Shown here piece by piece: positions 7,323-16,029 of a stretch of DNA of 64,000 bases (position 1 is the first letter of the stretch; each line of letters starts with the position of its first letter). The stretch is from NCBI RefSeq assembly GCF_002808045.1, contig NZ_CP025000.1, positions 1,736,001 to 1,800,000 of the forward strand, read 5' to 3'. This stretch comes from Idiomarina sp. X4. GTDB lineage: Bacteria; Pseudomonadota; Gammaproteobacteria; Enterobacterales; Alteromonadaceae. Under the pieces are notes generated by a model. The model was not told the DNA's origin and did not search any database. It saw only the letters and a list, made by a program, of their open reading frames with translations. Position numbers and translations under genes: made by a program.

Positions 7323-7799
7323 ATGCGTCTGACATCAAAAGGCCGATACGCGGTAACCGCAATGCTTGATGTGGCTTTGTTTTCAGCAAAAGGTCCCATC
7401 CCATTGGCGGACATCTCAGAGCGTCAGGGCATTTCCTTGTCCTATTTAGAGCAGTTGTTTGCTCGTTTGCGCAAGCATGGATTAGTCGACAGTGTGCGGG
7501 GACCTGGTGGTGGTTACCGACTAGGACGTGAGCCCGCTGATATTTCGGTAGGCTCAGTGATTCATGCCGTCGATGAGTCAATTGATGCAACGCGGTGCCA
7601 GGGTAAAGCCAACTGCCAAGGTGGCGAGCGCTGTTTGACGCACTCATTGTGGGAAGGTTTGAGCGATCGAATTTCTGACTTTTTGGATGGCATTACGCTA
7701 GCCGAGTTGATGAAGAACTCTGATGTGGGTGATGTTATGCAACGCCAGCACTTACGCCATGCATCGGACGAAGACATAAAAGTTAACTGCCAACTGTAA
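7323..7799 (+). CDS. iscR: Iron-sulfur cluster regulator IscR
   Basis: 158-residue Rrf2-family repressor. An N-terminal winged helix ([19 protein letters not shown]) with the recognition helix in [13 protein letters not shown] is followed by the [2Fe-2S] ligands Cys92, Cys98, Cys104 and His107, the same positions as in E. coli IscR. It should therefore sense cluster supply and repress its own operon through the type 1 site just upstream. GAGGAAA lies nine bases before ATG 7323. iscS follows after 23 bases. What is unusual is the downstream context: the assembly genes that IscR normally controls (iscU, iscA, hscBA, fdx) are not next to it, so its remaining local target is iscS. Confidence 0.96.
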   Translation: MRLTSKGRYAVTAMLDVALFSAKGPIPLADISERQGISLSYLEQLFARLRKHGLVDSVRGPGGGYRLGREPADISVGSVIHAVDESIDATRCQGKANCQGGERCLTHSLWEGLSDRISDFLDGITLAELMKNSDVGDVMQRQHLRHASDEDIKVNCQL

Positions 7800-7822
7800 C
7801 GGCACTTTTCAGGAGGACTTTC

Positions 7823-8977
7823 GTGCCTAAACAACCCATCTACATGGATTATGCCGCAACCACACCAGTAGCGCCTGAAGCGGCAGAAAAAATGGCAACC
7901 TGCTTAACCATGGACGGGGTATTTGGAAACCCAGCGTCACGTTCTCATAAATACGGTTGGCAAGCTGAAGAGTTAGTTGATATTGCAAGGCACCAAGTTG
8001 CCGACTTAATTAATGCCGATGCCCGCGAAATTGTTTTCACCTCGGGTGCGACCGAGTCAGACAATCTCGCGTTAAAAGGTGTTGCGCACTACCACGCCGA
8101 TAAAGGCAAGCACATTATTACTGTCAAAACCGAGCACAAAGCCGTGCTTGACCCCTGTGCTCAGCTTGAAAAGGAAGGCTTTGAAGTCACTTACTTAGAC
8201 GTCAACAGTGACGGCCTTATTGACTTGGATGAGCTTCGTTCAGCTCTGCGTGAAGACACCATTTTGGCCAGTGTTATGTGGGTCAACAATGAAATTGGTG
8301 TTATTCAGGATATAGACACTATTGGCACTATCTGCCGTGAGAATGGCACCTTGTTTCATGTTGACGCAGCACAGGCCGCCGGTAAATTACCGATAGACGT
8401 GGCAAATGTACCTATCGATTTAATGTCGATTTCTGCCCACAAAATGTATGGTCCGAAAGGTATTGGTGCTTTATACGTGCGTCGTCAACCGCGTGTTCGC
8501 ATTGCGGCTCAAATGCACGGCGGCGGTCATGAGCGCGGAATGCGCTCAGGAACACTGGCAACACACCAAATTGTTGGTATGGGTGTGGCGGCAGAGTTAG
8601 CTGCAGAAAAACTCAGTACCGACATTGAGCGCTTTGAAACTATGCGTCAGCATTTTCTGTCGCCGTTACTGGCTGAAGAGGGCATTCAGCTTAATGGCAG
8701 CGACACTCAGCGTGTGCCTCATATTGTGAATGTGCAATTCGCTAATGTTGAAGGTGAGCTTTTGCTCATGTCGCTTAAAGACTTGGCGGTGTCCTCTGGC
8801 TCGGCGTGTACCTCTGCCAGTGTAGAACCTTCCTATGTGCTAAGAGCCATTGGTGTCAACGATGAGTTGGCGCATGCTTCACTGAGGTTTAGTTTTGGTC
8901 GAGGCACAATCTCAGCCGATATTGAGCATGCGGTTGAGCATATTTTGAAGACCTATAAAACTCTGGCGCAACGCTAG
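7823..8977 (+). CDS. iscS: Cysteine desulfurase IscS, lacking the C-terminal IscU-binding tail
   Basis: 384 residues versus 404 in E. coli. The PLP lysine (K207 in [10 protein letters not shown]), the PLP-stacking His in KTEHKAV, and the mobile catalytic loop [10 protein letters not shown] with Cys329 are all intact, so it should mobilise sulfur from cysteine as a persulfide. The start is GTG 7823 with a strong AGGAGG at 7811-7816. The protein ends at ...[12 protein letters not shown], about 20 residues before the usual end; E. coli IscS continues with a conserved tail (SPLWEMYK... to ...WAHH) that contacts IscU. Downstream there is no iscU, but a convergent msrA. It may serve mainly tRNA thiolation and other acceptors; that is inference. 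Confidence 0.95.
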   Translation: MPKQPIYMDYAATTPVAPEAAEKMATCLTMDGVFGNPASRSHKYGWQAEELVDIARHQVADLINADAREIVFTSGATESDNLALKGVAHYHADKGKHIITVKTEHKAVLDPCAQLEKEGFEVTYLDVNSDGLIDLDELRSALREDTILASVMWVNNEIGVIQDIDTIGTICRENGTLFHVDAAQAAGKLPIDVANVPIDLMSISAHKMYGPKGIGALYVRRQPRVRIAAQMHGGGHERGMRSGTLATHQIVGMGVAAELAAEKLSTDIERFETMRQHFLSPLLAEEGIQLNGSDTQRVPHIVNVQFANVEGELLLMSLKDLAVSSGSACTSASVEPSYVLRAIGVNDELAHASLRFSFGRGTISADIEHAVEHILKTYKTLAQR

Positions 8978-8993
8978 TAAAAGCGCTGCGCCA
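8964..8993. terminator. Hairpin at the end of iscS, shared with msrA
   Basis: Stem TGGCGCA (8964-8970) / TGCGCCA (8987-8993), extended by four pairs after a mismatch, with a 6-base loop; iscS ends inside it. T-runs on both sides are weak, so termination may be partial. Confidence 0.45.
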
Positions 8994-8998
8994 AGCAC

Positions 8999-9544
8999 TT
9001 AGTCTTTTAATAACCCTGAAAACGTTTTACGGAATTTTGCCAGTTTCGGTGAAATCACCGCCTGACAATAGGGGTTTTCCGGGTTTCTCGCATAGTAGTT
9101 CTCGTGGTAGTCCTCAGCCGGGTAAAAGGTCTCCAGCTCAGTCACTTCGGTGACTATTGGGTCAGCAAAGGCGCCGTCGTTTTCTAATTCCTTAATAATG
9201 CTTTCAGCTTCCTGCTTTTGCGCATCGTTATGGTAAAAAATAGAGGTACGGTATTGAGTACCAACATCGTTGCCTTGGCGATTCACCTGCGTCGGATCAT
9301 GCAGCGTAAAAAAGATTTCTAAGATTTGGCGGTAAGAGATTTGCTCAGGATCATAGGTGAGTTGTGCAACTTCAGCATGACCTGTGTCGCCCGTACAAAC
9401 TTGCTCATAGGTTGGGGTTTCGACGTGACCGCCCGTGTACCCCGACTTGACCGACTCGATGCCTTTGACTTGTAAGAATGCCGACTCCACACACCAAAAG
9501 CACCCACCGCCAAGTGTTGCTTGCTCTGTTTTGTTCGTTGCCAT
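8999..9544 (-). CDS. msrA: Peptide methionine-S-sulfoxide reductase MsrA
   Basis: 181 residues with the catalytic G-C-F-W-C motif (Cys15) near the N-terminus and the family segments Y-T-G-G and E-V-x-Y-D-P. It reduces the S-epimer of methionine sulfoxide in proteins, using thioredoxin to recycle. The N-terminus (MATNKTEQATLGGGCFWC) has no export signal, so it is cytoplasmic. GAGGAG precedes the ATG at a good distance. It lies convergent to iscS in the gap that in relatives holds iscU to fdx. A perfect MetJ core box (AGACGTCT) is 35 bases upstream of its start, which suggests regulation by methionine supply. Confidence 0.95.
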   Translation of the reverse strand: MATNKTEQATLGGGCFWCVESAFLQVKGIESVKSGYTGGHVETPTYEQVCTGDTGHAEVAQLTYDPEQISYRQILEIFFTLHDPTQVNRQGNDVGTQYRTSIFYHNDAQKQEAESIIKELENDGAFADPIVTEVTELETFYPAEDYHENYYARNPENPYCQAVISPKLAKFRKTFSGLLKD

Positions 9545-9576
9545 GATTTACTCCTCATATGTCTACTTAAGTTTAA

Positions 9577-9594
9577 ATAGACGTCTATATGGCT
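9577..9594 (-). promoter_or_regulatory. Putative MetJ operator upstream of msrA
   Basis: AGACGTCT (9579-9586) is an 8/8 match to the met box, embedded in the 12-base palindrome ATAGACGTCTAT. The adjoining box ATATGGCT (9587-9594) matches at 5 of 8 positions. MetJ binds at least two adjacent boxes, so this is a minimal operator. The same core occurs in front of metX in this window. Confidence 0.55.
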
Positions 9595-9646
9595 AATTTG
9601 TTTTGCCATGCTAAATCAGAATGAACGAAAAAACAATCATTCTGGA

Positions 9647-9676
9647 TTCGATCTCGAGCGTATTCTCACGTATAAT
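9647..9676 (+). promoter_or_regulatory. ndk promoter
   Basis: A consensus -10 TATAAT at 9671-9676, with a weaker -35-like TTCGAT at 9647-9652 (18-base spacing), about 43 bases before the ndk start. Confidence 0.55.
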
Positions 9677-9718
9677 CCGCGCGACTAATTTTTCCTATCT
9701 TTATTGGAGTGAATACAC

Positions 9719-10150
9719 ATGGCTTTAGAGCGCACTTTATCAATCATCAAGCCTGATGCGGTTGCTAAAAACCTTATCGGCGCTATCTACAACCGTTTTG
9801 AGTCTGCTGGTCTGCGCATTGTTGCATCAAAAATGATGCACTTAAGCAAAGAACAAGCAGAAGGCTTCTACGCTGAACACAAAGAGCGTCCTTTCTTTGG
9901 TGCATTGGTTGAGTTCATGACCTCAGGCCCTATCGTTGTTCAAGTACTTGAAGGCGAAAATGCGGTACTGAAAAACCGTGAAATCATGGGTGCAACGAAC
10001 CCAGCAGAAGCACTGGCAGGAACTCTGCGTGCCGACTATGCTGAAACTATCGACGAAAATGCGGTACACGGTTCAGACGCAACTGAAACAGCTGCGCGCG
10101 AAATCGCTTACTTCTTCAGCGACGAAGAAATCTGCCCACGTACACGCTAA
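9719..10150 (+). CDS. ndk: Nucleoside diphosphate kinase
   Basis: 143 residues, the standard length. It begins with the typical [14 protein letters not shown] and carries the phosphorylated active-site His117 in N-A-V-H-G-S-D. The enzyme moves the gamma-phosphate from ATP to other NDPs in the cytoplasm. TGGAG precedes ATG 9719, and a consensus -10 lies upstream. It begins the conserved ndk-rlmN-pilF-rodZ-ispG-hisS-yfgM-bamB-der cluster; rlmN starts 12 bases after its stop, so at least the first genes are probably one transcript. Confidence 0.97.
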   Translation: MALERTLSIIKPDAVAKNLIGAIYNRFESAGLRIVASKMMHLSKEQAEGFYAEHKERPFFGALVEFMTSGPIVVQVLEGENAVLKNREIMGATNPAEALAGTLRADYAETIDENAVHGSDATETAAREIAYFFSDEEICPRTR

Positions 10151-10162
10151 GAACGGAGCTTT

Positions 10163-11299
10163 ATGACCAACGCAATTGATAAAAAAGTGAATTTACTCGA
10201 CCTGAATCGCGAAGGAATGAGAGAGTTCTTCCGCGAGATGGGAGAGAAGCCATTTCGTGCCGATCAGGTTATGAAATGGTTGTATCATTTTTGTGTCGAT
10301 GACTTCGACGAGATGTCGAATCTCAACAAGAAATTGCGTGAAAAGCTCAAGCAAGTTGCGGAAATACGCGCACCGGAAATTCGCGAACAACAACAGTCGT
10401 CAGACGGAACCATCAAGTTTGCAATGACGTTGTTTGACGGCCAGGACGTGGAAACGGTCTGGATTCCGGAGCGCGATCGCGCAACTCTATGTGTGTCCTC
10501 GCAGGTCGGCTGTGCGCTTGAGTGCACTTTCTGTTCAACAGGCGCGCAAGGCTTTAACCGTAACCTGACGGTTGCAGAAATTATTGGCCAGGTATGGAGA
10601 GTGAACCAGCTATTAGGCGCGTACGGTAAAACCGGCATTAAACCGGTGACCAACGTTGTTATGATGGGCATGGGTGAGCCTCTGTTAAACTTGAACAATG
10701 TCGTTCCGGCAATGGAGTTAATGCTGGATGACTTTGGTTTTGGTCTGTCAAAACGTCGCGTAACGTTAAGTACTTCGGGCGTGGTTCCTGCGCTTGAGAA
10801 ACTGCGCGAACGCATAGACGTGATGTTGGCTATTTCGTTGCACGCTCCAAATGACGAATTGCGTAATGAAATAGTACCCATCAATAAGAAATACGATATT
10901 GAAGAATTTCTGGCGTCCAGCCGCCGTTATGTTGAACAGTCCAAAGCTCAGCATAAAGTCACGGTTGAATACGTCATGTTAGATCATGTGAATGACTCGA
11001 CTGATCAAGCACATGAGCTGGCAAAAACACTAAAAGATACCCCGAGTAAAATAAACTTAATTCCATTTAATCCGTTCCCTGGGTCAGACTACGGGCGTTC
11101 AAGCAACTCGCGTATTGACCGCTTTGCTAAAGTCCTGATGGAATACGGTTTTACTGTTATGGTTCGTAAAACCCGCGGGGATGATATCGACGCAGCCTGC
11201 GGTCAGCTGGTTGGTGATGTTATTGACCGAACCAAGCGTATTCTTAAGCGCCAACAAATGCAGCGTGGTGGTGAAGGGATTGCTGTAAAGACTTCGTAA
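10163..11299 (+). CDS. rlmN: Dual-specificity RNA methyltransferase RlmN
   Basis: 378-residue radical SAM enzyme that adds a C2 methyl group to A2503 of 23S rRNA and A37 of some tRNAs. The radical SAM cluster ligands are C-A-L-E-C-T-F-C (Cys117, 121, 124). The two other catalytic cysteines of the family are present as Cys110 (in ATLCVSSQ) and Cys346 (in [10 protein letters not shown]), so the methylation mechanism looks intact. A C-terminal tail rich in K/R/Q follows. The start ATG 10163 has CGGAGC about eight bases upstream. Confidence 0.97.
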   Translation: MTNAIDKKVNLLDLNREGMREFFREMGEKPFRADQVMKWLYHFCVDDFDEMSNLNKKLREKLKQVAEIRAPEIREQQQSSDGTIKFAMTLFDGQDVETVWIPERDRATLCVSSQVGCALECTFCSTGAQGFNRNLTVAEIIGQVWRVNQLLGAYGKTGIKPVTNVVMMGMGEPLLNLNNVVPAMELMLDDFGFGLSKRRVTLSTSGVVPALEKLRERIDVMLAISLHAPNDELRNEIVPINKKYDIEEFLASSRRYVEQSKAQHKVTVEYVMLDHVNDSTDQAHELAKTLKDTPSKINLIPFNPFPGSDYGRSSNSRIDRFAKVLMEYGFTVMVRKTRGDDIDAACGQLVGDVIDRTKRILKRQQMQRGGEGIAVKTS

Positions 11300-11332
11300 A
11301 ACCAATGAATCGCAACCACAAGGAGTGTGATA

Positions 11333-11788
11333 ATGCGAGCCGCTTTGCTATTGATAGCACTGGCGTTAATGGGTTGTACCGCCAGTTCCAATGACCCATT
11401 GCCTGTAAGTAAAGACGTACGGTTACAGCTTGGCGTTGCTTACCTTACTCAAGGTAAGTTGGCGTTGGCTAAACCGCATTTGCAAGCAGCGCTGGAAGAT
11501 AGTCCTCACTCTTTAAATGCTGTAATCGCTATGGCGCAATGGCATTTGGCAGCAAATGAGACAGATTCTGCTTTGTCACTTTACCAACAGGCATTATCAT
11601 GGCAACCTATGAGCGGTGCATTGTATAACAACTATGCGGTTGCATTGTGTATGGCTGGAAAATGGGACGATGCGCTCAGGTATTTCGATAAAGTTTCACT
11701 TGATGCCCAGTATCCCTATCATGCAAAGAGCCAGCAAAACAGAGCTCAGTGTGAGAAGAACAAAGGTCATTACGCAAGTCAGCCTTAA
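11333..11788 (+). CDS. pilF: Short PilF/PilW-like TPR lipoprotein
   Basis: 151 residues with a lipoprotein signal (MRAALLLIALALMGC, lipobox L-M-G-C), then about three tetratricopeptide repeats (for example LGVAYLTQGKLALAKPHLQAAL and YNNYAVALCMAGKWDDALRYFDKV). The position between rlmN and rodZ is where gammaproteobacteria keep pilF/pilW, whose product is an outer-membrane lipoprotein needed for PilQ secretin assembly in type IV pili. Those proteins are usually about 250 residues with six repeats, so this one is short and the functional match is less sure. ATG 11333 is preferred over GTG 11327 because AGGAG (11321-11325) is spaced correctly for it. Confidence 0.75.
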   Translation: MRAALLLIALALMGCTASSNDPLPVSKDVRLQLGVAYLTQGKLALAKPHLQAALEDSPHSLNAVIAMAQWHLAANETDSALSLYQQALSWQPMSGALYNNYAVALCMAGKWDDALRYFDKVSLDAQYPYHAKSQQNRAQCEKNKGHYASQP

Positions 11789-11808
11789 CAGGGAACACCC
11801 TAACAATC

Positions 11809-12894
11809 ATGACTGCTGAAAACGAACCAAATAAAGAGAACAATCCAGCGGACTCTGACGCGGCGCAAGAATCACAACAACAGCCAGTTCAGGGACCCGG
11901 TGATATTCTGCGACAAGCGCGTGAAGCTAAAGGGTTAAGTCAGCGAGAAGTTGCTGATGAGCTGCGTTTGCGAAAACAAATCATAGAATTACTAGAAGCG
12001 GACGATTACGAAACGTTTTCGACCCCGACCTTTATTAAAGGTTATTTGCGTGCTTATGCAAAGCTATTAGATGTTGACGAAAAAATGCTTTTTGAAGCCT
12101 ATAAAGCAAAAGGCTACCAAGAAGTTCAAAGTACGCAAATGCAAAGCTTTTCGCGACGTAAGAAGCACCAGGAAAGTGACAATCGTCTAATGCTCATTAC
12201 GTACGCGGTTATTATTATCGTGGTGGGTTTGGTGATTTGGTGGTGGCAGGATTCAGGCATGAGTTCTGAAGAACCTGCTCAGTCATCCGCGATTGATAGT
12301 CAGGTTGAAGAGACTGGTGATGTTGGTTCTATAGAAATCAGTTCAGAACCGCGACAACCGGATATTGAACCGAATACTGAAGAAGCGGTACTGGAATCAG
12401 AGGTGTCATCGTCTGACACTAATATATCGACAAATGAGTTGAGCTCTCAAAATAATACAGAGGCAGCGCCGGAGTCTTCAGAGCCAGAAGTTGAAGCTCA
12501 AACTGAGACAAACACAGACGCTGCGGACACTCGGACAGAACAGCCTGCTGAAGAAGATACGAATGTTGACCCGCAAACTGAATCGGCTGTGGTCGACGAG
12601 GAAGAGGCGTCGACAGCTCAAGATGAACCAGTGGTAGAAGAAGCCGTTGCGAGCCGCTTAATCTTCGAGTTTAACCAAGAGTGCTGGGTTAAAGTGGACG
12701 ATGCAGAAGGCGAAACACAAGCTGTCGGTGTGAAGGCCGCGGGGTATACTATGGCGGTTCCGGGCGAACCTCCGTTCTCAATAACTATGTGTAAGCCGGA
12801 AGCTGCAACCATTACCTTTGATGGTGAAGACGTTGATATGAGTCAGTTCCGCCGTGAACGAGTTGCACGCTTTACTGTGCCAATGTCTGAGTAA
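11809..12894 (+). CDS. rodZ: Cytoskeletal/cell-shape protein RodZ
   Basis: 361 residues. A disordered N-terminal leader is followed by an XRE-type helix-turn-helix domain (about residues 28-100: DILRQAREAKGLSQREVADEL ... IELLEADDYETFSTPTFIKGYLRAYA). Next come a basic stretch, a single membrane helix (about 127-145) and a long acidic, Ser/Thr/Glu-rich periplasmic linker. The C-terminal DUF4115 beta domain has E-C-W-V-K-V-D-D-A. RodZ links MreB to the elongation machinery. The linker is highly charged, in keeping with a salt-adapted marine bacterium. It lies between pilF and ispG as in E. coli. Confidence 0.93.
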   Translation: MTAENEPNKENNPADSDAAQESQQQPVQGPGDILRQAREAKGLSQREVADELRLRKQIIELLEADDYETFSTPTFIKGYLRAYAKLLDVDEKMLFEAYKAKGYQEVQSTQMQSFSRRKKHQESDNRLMLITYAVIIIVVGLVIWWWQDSGMSSEEPAQSSAIDSQVEETGDVGSIEISSEPRQPDIEPNTEEAVLESEVSSSDTNISTNELSSQNNTEAAPESSEPEVEAQTETNTDAADTRTEQPAEEDTNVDPQTESAVVDEEEASTAQDEPVVEEAVASRLIFEFNQECWVKVDDAEGETQAVGVKAAGYTMAVPGEPPFSITMCKPEAATITFDGEDVDMSQFRRERVARFTVPMSE

Positions 12895-12942
12895 AGACAA
12901 GTACATTAAAACCTAAATAGTCGTAGAGGTTAAGTAAGTAAT

Positions 12943-14061
12943 ATGATGCACGAAAGTCCAATTAAGCGCCGTCCGTCACGCCGTATATATGTAGGTAATG
13001 TGCCTATTGGTGATGGTGCGCCGATTGCCGTGCAATCTATGACCAATACGGAAACAACAGATGTTAATGCGACGGTTGCTCAAATCGATGCGCTAGCCAA
13101 GGCGGGTGCTGATATCGTTCGAGTATCTGTTCCCACGATGGACGCTGCGGAAGCTTTTAAAGAGATAAAGCAACGCAGTTCTGTGCCGTTGGTTACCGAT
13201 ATCCACTTTGATTACCGTATTGCACTTAAGGTTGCTGAATACGGCGCTGACTGCTTACGAATTAACCCAGGTAATATCGGTAAGGAAGATCGCATTCGTG
13301 CCGTGGTTGATGCGGCTCGTGACAAAAACATCCCTATTCGCATCGGCGTGAATGGTGGCTCTCTGGAAAAGGACATACAAGAAAAGTATGGCGAGCCGAC
13401 TGCCGAAGCATTGGTCGAATCAGCAATGCGACACGTCGATATTCTTGACCGGCTCGATTTTCACGACTTTAAAGTCAGCGTCAAAGCATCTGACGTTTTC
13501 TTAGCGGTCGACTCCTACCGACTGTTGGCCAAGAAAATTGACCAGCCTCTGCATCTGGGCATTACTGAAGCAGGTGGTAAGCGAAGTGGCTCGGTTAAGT
13601 CGGCTGTTGGCTTAGGGATGCTACTTGCCGAAGGTATTGGTGACACTCTGCGGGTGTCGTTAGCAGCAGACCCGGTCGAAGAAATTAAAGTCGGATTCGA
13701 TATTCTCAAATCTCTGCGGATTCGCTCGCGGGGAATCAACTTTATTGCCTGCCCGAGTTGTTCACGTCAGGAATTCGATGTGATTGATACGGTTAACCAG
13801 CTCGAGCAACGTCTGGAAGACATTACCACGCCGTTGGATGTTTCTGTTATCGGTTGTGTCGTAAATGGTCCGGGTGAAGCTTTAGTGTCAAAAGTCGGTT
13901 TGGCTGGTGCTAAAAATAAAAGTGGCTTGTACATAGATGGACAACGCCAAAAACAACGTCTAGATAACTCAAATTTGGTGGATGAGCTTGAAGCGCAAAT
14001 TAGAGCGCAGGTGAAGGCGGCAGAAGCTAATAAAATCGACGTAAAAGAAATTAACGGTTAA
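12943..14061 (+). CDS. ispG: 4-hydroxy-3-methylbut-2-enyl-diphosphate synthase IspG
   Basis: 372 residues, the standard length. It catalyses the penultimate step of the MEP isoprenoid pathway, reducing MEcPP to HMBPP with a [4Fe-4S] cluster. The cluster ligands are visible in F-I-A-C-P-S-C-S-R and [11 protein letters not shown]. The N-terminal TIM-barrel motif Q-S-M-T-N-T-x-T-x-D is present. ATG 12943 and ATG 12946 are adjacent, and either could be used. This essential iron-sulfur enzyme is noteworthy beside a genome region where the isc assembly genes are missing. Confidence 0.97.
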   Translation: MMHESPIKRRPSRRIYVGNVPIGDGAPIAVQSMTNTETTDVNATVAQIDALAKAGADIVRVSVPTMDAAEAFKEIKQRSSVPLVTDIHFDYRIALKVAEYGADCLRINPGNIGKEDRIRAVVDAARDKNIPIRIGVNGGSLEKDIQEKYGEPTAEALVESAMRHVDILDRLDFHDFKVSVKASDVFLAVDSYRLLAKKIDQPLHLGITEAGGKRSGSVKSAVGLGMLLAEGIGDTLRVSLAADPVEEIKVGFDILKSLRIRSRGINFIACPSCSRQEFDVIDTVNQLEQRLEDITTPLDVSVIGCVVNGPGEALVSKVGLAGAKNKSGLYIDGQRQKQRLDNSNLVDELEAQIRAQVKAAEANKIDVKEING

Positions 14062-14091
14062 TTTTACCCGCACCCCGAAAATCCTTATAAT
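14062..14091 (+). promoter_or_regulatory. Putative hisS promoter
   Basis: TATAAT at 14086-14091 with a TTTTAC -35-like element at 14062-14067 (18-base spacing), in the 71-base gap between ispG and hisS. Confidence 0.5.
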
Positions 14092-14132
14092 ACCCGCTTA
14101 TTTTTGTAGCGATTACCAAACGAGAAGGTTCC

Positions 14133-15410
14133 GTGGCGAATACAATACAAGCAATTCGTGGCATGAACGACTTGTTGCCTGATCAAAGTCCAGCCTGGCA
14201 GCAAGTTGAGTCCATTATCCGTAAAGTCGCAGCCAGTTATGGCTACAGTGAAATTCGTATGCCGGTGCTGGAAAGCACTCAGCTATTCAAACGCTCTATC
14301 GGTGAAGTGACTGATATCGTTGAAAAAGAAATGTATACGTTTGACGACAGAAACGGAGAGAGCGTCACTCTGCGTCCTGAAGGTACAGCAAGTTGCGTTC
14401 GTGCCGGTAACCAGCATGGTTTGCTGTATAACCAAATTCAGCGACTGTGGTACATGGGACCGATGTTTCGTTACGAGCGTCCTCAGAAAGGGCGCTATCG
14501 TCAGTTTCATCAGTTTGGTATTGAAACTTTTGGTATTGATAGCGCTGACGCTGACGCGGAAGTGATTTTATTATCTGCGCGTTTATGGCAAGCCTTTGGT
14601 ATCGCGGATCAAGTTGAGCTACAACTGAACTCTCTTGGCTCCAATGACGCGCGCGCAAATTACCGAGACGCCTTAAAGAGCTATTTGAGCGAATACGCAA
14701 GCGAACTGGACGAAGACAGCCAGCGCCGTTTGGAGACAAACCCGCTACGCATACTTGATAGTAAAGACGCGAACACGCAAAAGCTTCTCGAGAACGCACC
14801 AAAGTTATCGGACTATTGGGACGACGAGTCTCGTGAGCATTTCCAGCAGCTGACATCTCGATTAGAGAACGCAGGTGTGAAGTACACATTAAATGAACGT
14901 TTAGTTCGTGGACTTGATTATTACAACCGGACTGTATTTGAATGGGTCACGACAGCACTGGGAGCGCAGGGCACCGTATGTGCAGGTGGTCGTTATGATG
15001 GCTTGGTAGAGCAGCTTGGTGGCAAAGCGACACCGGCCGTTGGGTTTGCTATGGGCATGGAGCGATTGGTGCTCTTGCTTCAAGAGCAAAATAAGCTGAC
15101 ACCACGACGCACGGTCGATGCTTACTTAATGCCTCTGGGTGAAGATGCGGAACTTAATGCGCCACGCATTGCCGAACAGCTGAGAAATGAATTACCGGAT
15201 TTAAGATTAGTTTCGCACTGTGGTGGCGGTGCGATGAAGAAACAAATGAAAAAAGCGGATAAATCCGGGGCTGAAGTTGCTCTGATTATCGGCGCAGATG
15301 AAATCGCTCAACAGCAAGTAACGGTTAAGCCATTACGTACTGACGAGCAGCAAGAAACTTTGAGCTGGCAAGCGCTGATAGAACGTTTGCAGCCACTGAC
15401 AAGAGGGTAG
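14133..15410 (+). CDS. hisS: Histidyl-tRNA synthetase
   Basis: 425-residue class II synthetase. Family signatures are the N-terminal I-Q-A-I-R-G-M-N-D, motif 2 ([21 protein letters not shown]), the histidine A-box [11 protein letters not shown], and motif 3 (G-F-A-M-G-M-E-R). A C-terminal anticodon-binding domain follows (from about residue 330). The start is GTG 14133 with GAGAAGG about five bases upstream. yfgM starts four bases after the stop, so hisS-yfgM-bamB-der are likely co-transcribed. Confidence 0.97.
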   Translation: MANTIQAIRGMNDLLPDQSPAWQQVESIIRKVAASYGYSEIRMPVLESTQLFKRSIGEVTDIVEKEMYTFDDRNGESVTLRPEGTASCVRAGNQHGLLYNQIQRLWYMGPMFRYERPQKGRYRQFHQFGIETFGIDSADADAEVILLSARLWQAFGIADQVELQLNSLGSNDARANYRDALKSYLSEYASELDEDSQRRLETNPLRILDSKDANTQKLLENAPKLSDYWDDESREHFQQLTSRLENAGVKYTLNERLVRGLDYYNRTVFEWVTTALGAQGTVCAGGRYDGLVEQLGGKATPAVGFAMGMERLVLLLQEQNKLTPRRTVDAYLMPLGEDAELNAPRIAEQLRNELPDLRLVSHCGGGAMKKQMKKADKSGAEVALIIGADEIAQQQVTVKPLRTDEQQETLSWQALIERLQPLTRG

Positions 15411-15414
15411 TCTG

Positions 15415-16029
15415 GTGGACAATACAGAAGAACAACAAGTCGAACGAATTAAAGAGTTTTGGAAAGAGCACGGTAAGGGTATCGTCGCCGGTGCGGTTAT
15501 CGGTTTCGGTCTGTTTTATGGCTGGCGCTTTTACGACCAACACACAATGGAACAGCAACAGCTGGCTTCATCAAAGTACGAGCAGTTAACTGCAGCACTG
15601 TCGGAAGGCAGTGATAATGCGCTTGTAGAAGCACAAAACTTTGTTTCAGAGAATACCGAAAACACATATGCGCACTTGGTCGCGTTGCAATTAGCCAAAG
15701 AAGCGGTCGATGAAAACGATCTGGCAACAGCGGTAACCTCGCTGCAGTTAGTGGTCGATAACACAGAGGACAATAACCTTAGAGCGCTGGCGAGTATTCG
15801 CCTTGCTCGTGTACTTGTTGCTCAGGAGCAAACGGATGCAGCGCTTGAATTAGTCCGTGGTACCTACCCGGATGCCTATCAAGGTTTTGCCGCTGAAATT
15901 GAAGGTGATATTTTGGCTGATAAAGGCCAAAACGAAGACGCACGGGCAGCGTATCAACGCGCGTTGGAAGCGGATGAGTCTTTGACTCCTGCGCTGCAAA
16001 TGAAACTCAACAGTCTGGCTAAATCATAA
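15415..16029 (+). CDS. yfgM: Ancillary SecYEG translocon subunit YfgM
   Basis: 204 residues. A short cytoplasmic N-terminus (DNTEEQQVERIKEFWKEHGK) precedes one membrane helix (about residues 22-38) and a periplasmic TPR-like helical domain. In E. coli YfgM associates with PpiD and the SecYEG translocon and helps hand proteins to periplasmic chaperones. The start is GTG 15415 with AAGAGGG upstream. Its TAA stop overlaps the ATG of bamB (TAATG), giving translational coupling. Confidence 0.93.
   Translation: MDNTEEQQVERIKEFWKEHGKGIVAGAVIGFGLFYGWRFYDQHTMEQQQLASSKYEQLTAALSEGSDNALVEAQNFVSENTENTYAHLVALQLAKEAVDENDLATAVTSLQLVVDNTEDNNLRALASIRLARVLVAQEQTDAALELVRGTYPDAYQGFAAEIEGDILADKGQNEDARAAYQRALEADESLTPALQMKLNSLAKS

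Noticed and set aside
10285..10884. A 199-residue open frame antisense to rlmN
   Set aside because: Fully opposite a conserved gene, with composition that reflects codon bias; no recognisable domain.
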